Origin: Anaerococcus vaginalis
GTDB lineage: Bacteria > Bacillota > Clostridia > Tissierellales > Peptoniphilaceae
DNA: 55,511 bases
Direction of reading: 5' to 3'
Assembly (NCBI GenBank): GCA_018363915.1
Contig: JAGZMY010000011.1
Span: 1-55,511 of the forward strand
The position numbers and the translations under genes were made by a program. Shown piece after piece: positions 1 to 7,022 of this stretch (within the stretch, counting starts at the first letter, position 1; the number at the start of each line of letters is the position of its first letter). The notes beneath the pieces were generated by a model. The model had not been told where the DNA came from. It saw only the letters and a program-made list of their open reading frames with translations, and did not search any database.

Positions 1-2
1 GT

Positions 3-77
3 GTAGCAGGACTTACAGGCGTTGTAGCAACACTTGCAGCATCAGCAGTAGCACTTTTCAAATCAAAAAGAAAATAA
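3..77 (+). CDS. C-terminal tail of a cell-wall surface protein (partial)
   Basis: The frame from base 3 is open to a TAA at 75-77 and gives a hydrophobic stretch rich in Ala, Val and Leu followed by a basic end (FKSKRK). This is the form of the membrane anchor and positive tail of a sortase-anchored (LPXTG) surface protein. The LPXTG motif itself and everything upstream lie outside the window, so the protein cannot be identified. It is followed by an intrinsic terminator at 101-140. Confidence 0.6.
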   Translation, partial: VAGLTGVVATLAASAVALFKSKRK

Positions 78-100
78 TTTATTATAAATAAAAAGCAAAG

Positions 101-140
101 TATCTCTCTCAAGAAAATATCCTGAGAGGGATATTTTTTT
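101..140 (+). terminator. Intrinsic terminator after surface protein
   Basis: The arms TATCTCTCTCA and TGAGAGGGATA (one mismatch/GU) enclose an AGAAAATATCC loop and are followed by a run of seven T. Confidence 0.8.
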
Positions 141-201
141 GTGAATTTTAATAAATTTTATTTTATTGATAGTTTCAAAATTCAAAATATTTAATGAAAA
201 A

Positions 202-210
202 TGATATAAT
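202..210 (+). promoter_or_regulatory. Extended -10 promoter of the helicase gene
   Basis: TG-A-TATAAT lies 17 bases before the start of the next gene, with an AAGGTGAT ribosome site between. No good -35 hexamer is visible, which is usual for an extended -10. Confidence 0.5.
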
Positions 211-226
211 AAACTAAGGTGATTTA

Positions 227-2557
227 ATGTATATAAAAACTTCTGTTAGAAAACTTATAGAATTTGTTATGAGAAGTGGGGATATTGATAATTCTTTTAG
301 GGACAATAATAGGATGGTCGAAGGTATCAAGGCCCATCAAAAAATTCAAAAATCTTATGATAAAAACTACCAAGCTGAATTCTATCTTAAAAACATTACT
401 AAAATTGAAGATATGGAATTTCACGTTGAGGGTAGGGCTGATGGTCTTTTGAAAAAGAAAGGCAAAATAATTATTGACGAAATAAAATCTACCACAAGAA
501 ATCTGGACAAATTGGATGATTCAAATAAACTACACTGGGCTCAAGCTTTTTGCTATGGGTATTTTTATGGTGTAAAAAATGATTTGAAAAATATCACTAT
601 AAGGCTAACTTATGTATCATTAGATGATTACAAGATAAAAACTTTTGAAAAAGAAAAAAGTCTTGACGAGCTTTATGAATTTTACATAAATTTATTAAAA
701 GAATATATTAATTTCTCAAAAATTTTATCCCAAAATCTTGAAAAAAGAAATATTAGTGCAAACAATTTGACTTTTCCCTATGATGGTTACAGAAAAGGGC
801 AAAGGAAGATGGCGGTTGCTGTTTATAGGGCGATTCTTGATAAGAAAAATTTGTTTGTAGATGCTCCAACTGGAACTGGAAAGACTATTTCTACAATTTT
901 TCCTGCTGTAAAATCTTTGGGAGAAGGCTTGAGTGATAAAATTTTCTACCTTACATCCAAAAATACTACAGCAAAAGAAGCCTTAAAGTCCTTGTATTTG
1001 TTGAAAGAAAAAAATCTATCAATTAAGGCAATTTCTATTACAAGCAAGGAGAAAATTTGCTTAAATGATGAAATTTCTTGTAATCCTGAAGATTGTCCCT
1101 TTGCAAGGGGGCATTTTGATAGGGTAAATGAGGGTTTAAAAGATATTTTGGAAAATGAAGACATAATTGACTACGATATTATCACTTCTTATTCAGAAAA
1201 ACACAGGCTTTGTCCCCTTGAATTCGAGCTTGATATTTCCTTGTACTGCGACATAATAATTTGCGATTATAATTATGTTTTTGATCCAAATGTTTATTTG
1301 AGAAGATTTTTTGATGATAGCCTTGATGAATATTTGTTTTTAATTGACGAGGCGCACAATCTTTTGGAAAGGTCAAGAAAGATGTTCTCTCATGATTTTG
1401 TTGATTCTGATTTTAAGGAATTAAGAAAATCTATGGATAGAAAAAAAGATTTAAAAATAATAAAATCAATTGATTCTATTTTGGATGAGTTTGAAAAAAT
1501 GTATAAAAATTATGGGAAAAAATTGTTTTATTATTCGACTGATAATAATGATGATTTTGACAAAAAACTCATGGCTTTATCAAAAAAATTGGAAAAAGTT
1601 TTGATTAAGGATAAAAAAAGAGAAGATTATGATAAAATAGAAGATATATTTTTTGAAATAAACCATCATCTAAAAATTTCTGATAATTTTAGGGAGGGTT
1701 TTTATCAAACCTTGACCTATGATGAAAATTCTATGGAAAAAATTTATGAAATTAAGTGCATTGATCCTTCAAAAGTTTTGAAAGAAAAGTATAAACTTGC
1801 AAGGGCAAGCATATTTTTTTCTGCAACTCTTTCTCCAATGGATTTTTACAGAAAAATGCTTGGAGCAGATGATAGTTTGAAAGTTCATTTGGATTTGCCC
1901 TTTGATAAGAAAAATTTTGCCATTTTTGCAAGTCCAATTTCTACTAGGTATAAAGATAGAAATAATAATTTAATGGATATAGCTGACCTTATCCACGAAT
2001 TTATAAGTGCAAAAAAAGGAAATTATTTTATATTTTTCCCTTCATTTTCTTATCTAACAGATGTTTATGAATATTACAAGGAAAATTTTAATGACGAAAT
2101 TTTAGTTCAAGAAAGGTCCATGTCCCCGATAGAAAGACACAAATTTTTGCAAAATTTCACTTACGAAAGTGAAAAAACTGCATTTTTGGTTTTGGGTGGA
2201 ATATTTTCTGAGGGAGTTGATTTGAAAGGCGATAGGCTAATTGGTTCTATGGTGATTTCAGTTGGAATGCCGGGAGTAAGCGATGAGAGAAATTTAATAA
2301 AAAATCATTTTGACGAAATTTCTCACAATGGTTTTGATTATTCTTACACCTATCCTGGCTTAAATAAAATTTTCCAAGCAGCTGGAAGGCTAATCAGAGG
2401 AGAAAAGGATAGGGGAATAATTTATTTGGTTGATGATAGGTTTTTGTGGGATAAGTACAGAAGGCTTTATCCTAGACATTGGTCAAATATAAGAGAAGTA
2501 AAAAATAAAAAAGAATTAAAAATCTTGGTTGAAAGATTTTGGAATAGAGGAGAATAA
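227..2557 (+). CDS. Nuclease-fused Fe-S superfamily 2 DNA helicase (DinG/Rad3-like)
   Basis: A 776-residue ATP-dependent DNA helicase of the XPD/Rad3/DinG type. The first ~130 residues carry a PD-(D/E)XK nuclease-like core (EGRADGL ... IIIDEIKST), as in Cas4-like domains. Walker A (DAPTGTGKT) is at residues 212-220 and the DEAH box at 374-377. Four cysteines spread over about residues 277-340 (CLNDEISC, EDCPF, HRLCP, SLYCD) fit the 4Fe-4S domain of XPD-like helicases. Motif VI (QAAGRLIRG) is near the end. The stop codon directly abuts the ATG of rlmD, so the two are one operon. Host gene, not phage. The role in repair is inferred from the family. Confidence 0.85.
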   Translation: MYIKTSVRKLIEFVMRSGDIDNSFRDNNRMVEGIKAHQKIQKSYDKNYQAEFYLKNITKIEDMEFHVEGRADGLLKKKGKIIIDEIKSTTRNLDKLDDSNKLHWAQAFCYGYFYGVKNDLKNITIRLTYVSLDDYKIKTFEKEKSLDELYEFYINLLKEYINFSKILSQNLEKRNISANNLTFPYDGYRKGQRKMAVAVYRAILDKKNLFVDAPTGTGKTISTIFPAVKSLGEGLSDKIFYLTSKNTTAKEALKSLYLLKEKNLSIKAISITSKEKICLNDEISCNPEDCPFARGHFDRVNEGLKDILENEDIIDYDIITSYSEKHRLCPLEFELDISLYCDIIICDYNYVFDPNVYLRRFFDDSLDEYLFLIDEAHNLLERSRKMFSHDFVDSDFKELRKSMDRKKDLKIIKSIDSILDEFEKMYKNYGKKLFYYSTDNNDDFDKKLMALSKKLEKVLIKDKKREDYDKIEDIFFEINHHLKISDNFREGFYQTLTYDENSMEKIYEIKCIDPSKVLKEKYKLARASIFFSATLSPMDFYRKMLGADDSLKVHLDLPFDKKNFAIFASPISTRYKDRNNNLMDIADLIHEFISAKKGNYFIFFPSFSYLTDVYEYYKENFNDEILVQERSMSPIERHKFLQNFTYESEKTAFLVLGGIFSEGVDLKGDRLIGSMVISVGMPGVSDERNLIKNHFDEISHNGFDYSYTYPGLNKIFQAAGRLIRGEKDRGIIYLVDDRFLWDKYRRLYPRHWSNIREVKNKKELKILVERFWNRGE

Positions 2558-3925
2558 ATGAGAGAAAAACCAATAAAAGATGTAGAAATAATAGATATGT
2601 CTTATCCAAATATTTCGATAGGAAAAATTGACGAAGAAAAAACTGTCCAATTTAAGGGCGGAGTTTTGGGACAAAAGGTCAGGGTAAAAATAACTAAAAA
2701 CAGGGGCAAGAATAAAAAAGGAAAATTTATGGAAGTTTTGGAAGAATCCAAAATAGAAAATGCCAAAGAATTTTGTCCTCATGCAGGAATTTGTGGTGGT
2801 TGTTCTTACCAAAAAATGGGATATGAAACAGAGCTTTTATTAAAGCATGATATGATAAAAAAACTTTTGAAAAATTCTCATATTGATATTGCAGATCTTT
2901 CAATCATTAGAAGTCCAAAAATAAAAGAATACAGAAATAAAATGGAATACACTTTTGGAGATTCTTACAAGGACGGGCCACTTGTTTTGGGACTTCACAG
3001 GCAAAATAGATTTTATGAAATTGTCGATACAGATGGATGTAATATAGTTGATAGCGATTTTGAAACAATAAGAAAACATGTACAAAAATATTTTAGAGAA
3101 AAAAATACAAGTTTTTATCACAAAAAAGCTCATACAGGACTTTTGCGCAATTTAATAGTAAGAAAAGCACTTCACACTGGAGAAATAATGGTAGTCCTTG
3201 TGACAAGCTCAGACAAATCTTTTGATCCAATGAGAAGAGATTTATTTGCTCACAATATCTTAAATGCAAAAACCAAGGGGAGAATTGTTTCAATTTATCA
3301 TGTGATTAACGATAGTTTGTCAGATGCAGTAAAAGTAGATTCAATCGAACTTTTATTTGGGAAAAAATATATAGAAGAAAAAATGAATGATTTGAAATTT
3401 CAAATTTCCCCATTTTCATTTTTTCAACCAAATGTATATACAGCAGAAAAAATCTATCAAAAAGCAATAGAATTAGCAAACGTAGATAAAAACAAAAACG
3501 TCCTAGATTTATATTCAGGAACAGGAACCATAACCCAATTATTTGCAAAATCCGCAAACAAGGCTATGGGAATAGAAATAATAGAAGAAGCAGTAGAAAA
3601 AGCCTTCGACAATGCAAAAGAAAATGAAATAGAAAATATAAACTTTATAGCAGGAGACGTTTTAGAAAAAATAGACTTAGTAAAAGGAAAATACGACATA
3701 GTAGTAATAGATCCACCAAGAGAAGGCATTCACCCAAAAGCAATCAAAAAAATAATAGACATAGCTCCAGAAGAATTTGTCTACATATCCTGCAACCCAA
3801 AAACCCAAGTAAGAGACCTAGAAATCTTCATAAAAAACGGCTACAAAATAAAAAAATACCAAGCCTTCGACCAATTCCCTAGGTCAAGGCACGTTGAGAC
3901 TATAGTATTGATGTCAAGGAAATAG
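2558..3925 (+). CDS. rlmD: 23S rRNA (uracil-5-)-methyltransferase, RlmD/RumA family
   Basis: 455 residues with the family layout: N-terminal TRAM-like OB fold, 4Fe-4S cysteines C73, C79 and C82 (CPHAGICGGC) with a fourth near residue 160, SAM motif (LDLYSGTGT) at about 312-320, DPPREG near 386 and the catalytic Cys in YISCNPKT near 411. It methylates a uracil of 23S rRNA using SAM. The C-terminus is SRHVETIVLM-SRK. The last ~40 bases use different codons from the AT-rich stretch before them, in keeping with replacement by mobile-element DNA, and this 3' end is the known integration target of several serine-recombinase elements. The gene remains intact. Starts at the ATG abutting the helicase stop. 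Confidence 0.93.
   Translation: MREKPIKDVEIIDMSYPNISIGKIDEEKTVQFKGGVLGQKVRVKITKNRGKNKKGKFMEVLEESKIENAKEFCPHAGICGGCSYQKMGYETELLLKHDMIKKLLKNSHIDIADLSIIRSPKIKEYRNKMEYTFGDSYKDGPLVLGLHRQNRFYEIVDTDGCNIVDSDFETIRKHVQKYFREKNTSFYHKKAHTGLLRNLIVRKALHTGEIMVVLVTSSDKSFDPMRRDLFAHNILNAKTKGRIVSIYHVINDSLSDAVKVDSIELLFGKKYIEEKMNDLKFQISPFSFFQPNVYTAEKIYQKAIELANVDKNKNVLDLYSGTGTITQLFAKSANKAMGIEIIEEAVEKAFDNAKENEIENINFIAGDVLEKIDLVKGKYDIVVIDPPREGIHPKAIKKIIDIAPEEFVYISCNPKTQVRDLEIFIKNGYKIKKYQAFDQFPRSRHVETIVLMSRK
3884..3919. other. Left attachment region (attL) of the prophage, within the rlmD 3' end
   Basis: The codons for SRHVETIVLM at the rlmD end match, in frame and at 21 of 29 positions, a stretch at 54763-54791 that also reads as an RlmD-like tail (SSHVECIALI). 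Everything between is phage-like. Serine recombinases leave only a short shared core, so the exact crossover cannot be fixed from this window. Confidence 0.55.
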
Positions 3926-3953
3926 AATAACAAGCTATAAAACTGTTGAAATC

Positions 3954-3996
3954 AATGGCTTTTAGGATTTTAGAAGAAATCTTAAAAGCCATTTTT
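3954..3996 (+). terminator. Intrinsic terminator after rlmD
   Basis: AATGGCTTTTAGGATT pairs with AATCTTAAAAGCCATT around a short loop, followed by TTTTTCT. It lies just inside the left end of the element and ends the host rlmD transcript. Confidence 0.8.
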
Positions 3997-4009
3997 CTAT
4001 TTGGAAAAC

Positions 4010-4042
<33 letters not shown>

Positions 4043-4049
4043 AGGGGTG

Positions 4050-4100
4050 TGTAGACAGGATAGATATTTATAGGGGGAGTGAACAGAATAGATATTAGGA
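4050..4100. repeat. Imperfect direct repeat at the left end of the prophage
   Basis: Two near copies of ACAGRATAGATATT followed by AGG occur, one after GTGTAG and one after GTGA, 27 bases apart, in the otherwise empty stretch between attL and the repressor promoter. They could be arm sites for the recombinase or a directionality factor. The function is a guess. Confidence 0.35.
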
Positions 4101-4101
4101 C

Positions 4102-4130
4102 TTGACACATCAATTAATAAGTTGTAAAAT
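4102..4130 (+). promoter_or_regulatory. Promoter of the repressor/ImmA operon
   Basis: TTGACA (4102-4107), 17-base spacer, TAAAAT (4125-4130). It is followed by an operator-like palindrome at 4140-4155 and the AGGAGG site of the XRE gene. Confidence 0.8.
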
Positions 4131-4139
4131 ATAAACAAG

Positions 4140-4155
4140 TTAGCAGATTAGCTAA
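4140..4155. promoter_or_regulatory. Operator palindrome 1 (TTAGC-N6-GCTAA)
   Basis: TTAGC-AGATTA-GCTAA lies just downstream of the -10 of the repressor promoter. The same arms and the same 6-base spacing recur at 5370-5385 downstream of the repressor/peptidase pair, so both are probably bound by the XRE protein encoded between them. Confidence 0.55.
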
Positions 4156-4175
4156 TAAAGTAATAGGAGGTAATC

Positions 4176-4547
4176 ATGAACAATCACGAACTGACTTTTG
4201 GGGATTTTATTTCTCAGAAGAGAAAGGATTTAAGAATCACCTTAAAGGATATGGCGGACAGGCTTAATATTTCCTCACCGTATCTAAGCGATGTAGAGAA
4301 AGGAAAAAGAGATTCTTTTGACTTAGATAGGTTGAACCAAATTGCTAAAATATTAAACTTGGATGAAGAAGAATCATCCATTATGATGGATTTAGCTGGA
4401 AAGCAAAGAAATACGGTGGCACCTGATTTGCCAGAGTATATTTTAAAGACTAAAGGCTTAAGCGTAGCTTTGAGAAAGGCTAGAGACTTAGATGTTAAAG
4501 AAGAAGAGTGGATAAAATTCATTGAAGAAATTGAAAAAGAGAGGTAG
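4176..4547 (+). CDS. XRE-family phage repressor
   Basis: A 123-residue DNA-binding protein. Residues ~6-65 form a Cro/C1 helix-turn-helix (LKDMADRLNISSPYLSDVEKG is the expected two-helix pattern), followed by a short helical C-terminal part without a self-cleaving peptidase domain. It starts at an ATG 7 bases after AGGAGG. The next gene, an ImmA-type peptidase, begins 2 bases after its stop; this pairing is typical of phage and ICE switches where the peptidase cuts the repressor on DNA damage. It is likely to regulate itself through the palindromes at 4140 and 5370. Confidence 0.85.
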   Translation: MNNHELTFGDFISQKRKDLRITLKDMADRLNISSPYLSDVEKGKRDSFDLDRLNQIAKILNLDEEESSIMMDLAGKQRNTVAPDLPEYILKTKGLSVALRKARDLDVKEEEWIKFIEEIEKER

Positions 4548-4549
4548 GC

Positions 4550-5335
4550 ATGTATCAATATAACTTCAACAAATCAAGTACAGGTGCTCCATTTATCACT
4601 TTAGATCAAATTGAATCACTGACCGAGCAAATTCTCATTAAATATTGTCCTTCTGCAATTGAAAATTTTGAAGCAGTAGATATTGAGGGACTGGCAGAAT
4701 TTGATTTAGGGTTTAATGTTGAATATGCCTACTTATCTCATAACGGATGCTATGCAGGGATGATGGTCTTTAATGATGACCAAGTAATACGAACAATGAA
4801 AAGCCTGATTCCAAATGTTGAAACTGGACAATGGGAACTAGAATATCTTACAGATAGAGCTAATACTATTCTAATAGATAAACAATTAGACAATCCAAGA
4901 GATAAAGGGTTTAGAAGATTTACCCTAGCTCATGAATGTGGACATGGAGTAATCCATCCGTGTGTATTCTATAGAGATCCAAACCAACTAACTTTTTTTA
5001 ATGAAGAAGAAAAGCCTGCGTCACTAGCTTGTAGAACTGGCGATGTTAATAAGAAGAAAAATAAACGCTGGGGATTTATGGATACAATAGAATGGCAGGC
5101 GAATACATTTGCTTCTTGTCTTTTGATGAATAAAAAAGCGATTATAAAGTATTTATACTATCTGGGCTATGATAAGCATATTAAGGATGAGACTTATCTA
5201 TTTGATTTCATCATGAAAGTATCAGAGCAATTCCAAGTATCAAAAACAGCAGCATTAGTTCGATTAAAAGTATTAGGCTATGCACCTAATGACTTTGAAT
5301 TAACAAAAGAACTATATAACGAATTTAGTTTTTAA
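4550..5335 (+). CDS. ImmA/IrrE-family metallopeptidase
   Basis: 261 residues containing the zinc-peptidase motif LAHECGHGVIHP (H128, E129, H132 of HExxH). Members such as ImmA of ICEBs1 cleave an XRE repressor and so induce the element; the repressor lies immediately upstream (2-base gap), supporting the same role. A second part (EWQANTFASCLLM) supplies the conserved glutamate helix of the family. It is followed directly by a terminator, so the two genes form a closed operon. Confidence 0.88.
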   Translation: MYQYNFNKSSTGAPFITLDQIESLTEQILIKYCPSAIENFEAVDIEGLAEFDLGFNVEYAYLSHNGCYAGMMVFNDDQVIRTMKSLIPNVETGQWELEYLTDRANTILIDKQLDNPRDKGFRRFTLAHECGHGVIHPCVFYRDPNQLTFFNEEEKPASLACRTGDVNKKKNKRWGFMDTIEWQANTFASCLLMNKKAIIKYLYYLGYDKHIKDETYLFDFIMKVSEQFQVSKTAALVRLKVLGYAPNDFELTKELYNEFSF

Positions 5336-5359
5336 AATATAGCTTAGCTATATTTTTTT
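5334..5359 (+). terminator. Intrinsic terminator after ImmA-like gene
   Basis: AAATATAGCT/AGCTATATTT hairpin with almost no loop, followed by a T run, overlapping the stop codon of the peptidase gene. Confidence 0.75.
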
Positions 5360-5369
5360 AAGAAAGAAA

Positions 5370-5385
5370 TTAGCAAAGAAGCTAA
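5370..5385. promoter_or_regulatory. Operator palindrome 2 (TTAGC-N6-GCTAA)
   Basis: TTAGC-AAAGAA-GCTAA repeats the arms and spacing of the site at 4140 and sits about 20 bases before the start of the early phage operon. It would let the repressor silence lytic genes. Confidence 0.5.
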
Positions 5386-5407
5386 CAAGGAAAGATAAGG
5401 AGGTATT

Positions 5408-5572
5408 ATGGAACAAATGGCATGTCCAGTCTGTAAAAAGAGATTTTTTGATGTATCAAGAATTCCTTTAGAGAAAATAGAGATACAAGCTAAATGTCCT
5501 CACTGTGGGAAAATCTCAACACTGGAAATATCAAACAAAAATAAGAAAAAACCATACCGAGCAAAGAAGTAA
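5408..5572 (+). CDS. Small zinc-ribbon phage protein
   Basis: 54 residues with two CxxC knuckles (CPVC and CPHC) about 20 residues apart, resembling Com-like or KTR-type zinc ribbons of phages and ICEs, then a lysine-rich tail. AAGGAGG lies 5 bases before the ATG. It is the first gene after the putative lytic operator and ends just before a strong terminator hairpin. A DNA- or RNA-binding regulator is possible; the family cannot be fixed from sequence alone. Confidence 0.7.
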   Translation: MEQMACPVCKKRFFDVSRIPLEKIEIQAKCPHCGKISTLEISNKNKKKPYRAKK

Positions 5573-5586
5573 ATGTAACTATCAAA

Positions 5587-5630
5587 TGGCCGGATGAGTA
5601 TTCAAAAGGAAACTCATCCGGCTATTTTTA
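5587..5630 (+). terminator. Intrinsic terminator
   Basis: GCCGGATGAGT (5589-5599) pairs perfectly with ACTCATCCGGC (5612-5622), followed by TATTTTTAT. Confidence 0.8.
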
Positions 5631-5648
5631 TATTAAGGAGGTGATCCT

Positions 5649-5783
5649 ATAGAAATAAGAAACAAAGAAGGAAAAAGAGTCTGTGATATTAGTGAAGACA
5701 AGAAAAAGCTAACTATCAGACGAGGTAAAAGTACAACCATAGCCTATGTAGTTAAAGGCGAAATTAAAATTTTAAATAAGTAA
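5649..5783 (+). CDS. Small phage protein with an ATA start codon
   Basis: 44 residues (IEIRNKEGKRVCD ... KGEIKILNK). The only stop-free frame after the very strong site AAGGAGGTGATCC starts at ATA (5649); no ATG, GTG or TTG lies between the upstream in-frame TAA (5634) and the body. The protein looks like a short beta-rich domain. Similar start situations occur at 19895 and 27770, so this is unlikely to be a chance error. Function unknown. Confidence 0.6.
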   Translation: MEIRNKEGKRVCDISEDKKKLTIRRGKSTTIAYVVKGEIKILNK

Positions 5784-5788
5784 AAGAT

Positions 5789-5880
5789 ATCCGCAAGAAC
5801 GCTAGACGGCAGTCGGAAAACCAAACCATGGTTTTCTATTGCCGTCTTTTTTTGTTTTTACGGATGGCCTTCTTGCGGAT
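5789..5880 (+). ncRNA. Nested-hairpin RNA element enclosing a terminator
   Basis: An 11-bp perfect outer pairing (ATCCGCAAGAA at 5789, TTCTTGCGGAT at 5870) encloses a second hairpin (GACGGCA/TGCCGTC, then GAAAACC/GGTTTTC) followed by seven T. The inner part is a good intrinsic terminator; the outer arms lie on either side of it. It may be a regulated leader of the sigma-like gene at 5907, a small RNA, or a tiny inverted-repeat element. No coding capacity is seen. Confidence 0.5.
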
Positions 5881-5906
5881 CTAGAGATTTTGCAAGGAGG
5901 CAAAAG

Positions 5907-6425
5907 ATGGCAAAGAAAAGATATTTAGAAATAAATGGCAAAGAAATCGAAGTTAGTGAAGAAGTCTACAAAGAATATATGAAACCAATCTGGAGAGAAA
6001 AAAAGAGAATCCAAAGAGCTTACAAGAATTTAGAAGAACTACAAGATAAAGACAGAATTAAAACAGTGGCTGAGAAAAATGGAAACTACGTCCAAGCAGG
6101 AAGTTTAGAAACAGGATTTGTCGAAACAAAAGAATATGGTCTTCCCTTATCCCTTGATGTTGCTGAAGAAGAATACGACTTTGAAGTAACTAGCGTTAAA
6201 AATACTGAGGATATAGTAACGTACAAACTTCTAGAAGAAGCATTCTTAGAAGTCATTAGTGAATTTTCTGAAAGAGATAAAAAAGTTCTAAAACTACTTT
6301 TTCTCTACGAAATGAAAGAAAGAGAAGTCGCAGAAGTAGTAGGAATATCCCAAAAAACTGTTAATAACATCAAAAATAAGCATTTACCAAAGATTCAAGA
6401 AAAATTGAGACCTTGGAAAAAATAA
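5907..6425 (+). CDS. Phage sigma-70 region 4-like transcription factor
   Basis: 172 residues. The last ~60 match a sigma factor region 4 helix-turn-helix: a stretch of the FSERDKKVLKLLF type, then EREVAEVVGISQKTVNNIKNK. No region 2 is evident; the N-terminal half is charged and helical. Such proteins direct late or middle transcription in Gram-positive phages. It starts at an ATG 7 bases after AAGGAGG. Its stop codon is directly followed by four 48-bp repeats that could be its target or that of a partner. Confidence 0.75.
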   Translation: MAKKRYLEINGKEIEVSEEVYKEYMKPIWREKKRIQRAYKNLEELQDKDRIKTVAEKNGNYVQAGSLETGFVETKEYGLPLSLDVAEEEYDFEVTSVKNTEDIVTYKLLEEAFLEVISEFSERDKKVLKLLFLYEMKEREVAEVVGISQKTVNNIKNKHLPKIQEKLRPWKK

Positions 6426-6616
6426 TTACTCAAAAACTTACTAGATGTCCTAAGGAATATGAGGGAAGAAGTCTTACTCAAATACAAACAGGATGTCCTA
6501 AGAAGTAAGAGAATATACAACTTACTCAAAATGAAGGCAAATGTCCTAAGGAGTATGAGAGGAGAAATCTTACTCAAAAATTTAATGAATGTCCCAAGGA
6601 GTATGAAAGGAGGAAC
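6426..6616. repeat. Four tandem 48-bp repeats
   Basis: Four units begin at 6426, 6474, 6522 and 6570, each TTACTCAAAA, ten variable bases, then TGTCCTAAGGAGTATGAGAG or close to it. The last unit is 47 bases. A single further copy with the same internal spacing is at 49555-49602, before the recombinase operon. The fixed cores and variable 10-base middle suggest protein-binding sites (iterons or a phage-specific promoter/operator), rather than a coding repeat. Confidence 0.75.
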
Positions 6617-6619
6617 AAA

Positions 6620-6784
6620 GTGGACTTAGTAAAAAACGAACAGATGGCAGAAAGTTTAATAGCCATCTCAATTGTTGCCAAGAAGATAGCTATGGAATTA
6701 ATGCAACCAGAGAAAGGAGAAAAAAGTGTCAAGAATAAAGCTATTAATGGAAATCAAAGAAGATGCAGAAAATCTTGCATCTAG
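6620..6784 (+). CDS. Small helical phage protein
   Basis: 54 residues from a GTG that follows AAAGGAGG; MDLVKNEQMAESLIAISIVAKKIAMEL is helical and amphipathic in its first half. The frame overlaps the next gene by 59 bases, and the overlapping tail is Lys/Arg/Cys-rich, so only the N-terminal part looks selected. Possibly a short regulatory protein. Function unknown. Confidence 0.45.
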   Translation: MDLVKNEQMAESLIAISIVAKKIAMELMQPEKGEKSVKNKAINGNQRRCRKSCI

Positions 6785-7022
6785 TATAGGTGTCCTTCTA
6801 ACAGCACTAGAAAGTGATGAGGAACTACCTAAAGAAGAGAAGGCAAAACAAGAAGAAAAGACCTATGAGATTGAAGATGTTAGAAAGATACTAGCCGACA
6901 AATCAAGATCAGGTCATACGGCTAAGATAAGAGAACTTTTAGAAAAGTATGGAGCTAAAAAGTTATCTAAGATTGAACCAAGTAACTATGAAGACTTGAT
7001 AGCAGATGTGGAGAAACTCTGA
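6726..7022 (+). CDS. Phage rIIA-like/DUF small acidic protein
   Basis: 98 residues from a GTG start after GAGAAAGGAG. The second half (EDVRKILADKSRSGHTAKIRELLEKYGA) resembles the C-terminal helical motif found in small replication-region phage proteins often annotated as rRNA-biogenesis-like or DUF6487-type; I do not recognise it with certainty. Its TGA overlaps the ATG of the DUF2800 gene, so the two are translationally coupled, which points to a role in recombination/replication. Confidence 0.6.
   Translation: MSRIKLLMEIKEDAENLASSIGVLLTALESDEELPKEEKAKQEEKTYEIEDVRKILADKSRSGHTAKIRELLEKYGAKKLSKIEPSNYEDLIADVEKL

Noticed and set aside
6426..6616. CRISPR array
   Set aside because: Units are adjacent and imperfect with only a 10-base variable part; no repeat-spacer order and no cas genes.
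6426..6631. An open frame continuing directly after the sigma-like stop codon through all four 48-bp repeats
   Set aside because: The unit length is a multiple of three, so any open frame repeats; differences between units are not of a protein-conserving type, and the ribosome sites are badly spaced. Treated as DNA repeats rather than a read-through protein.
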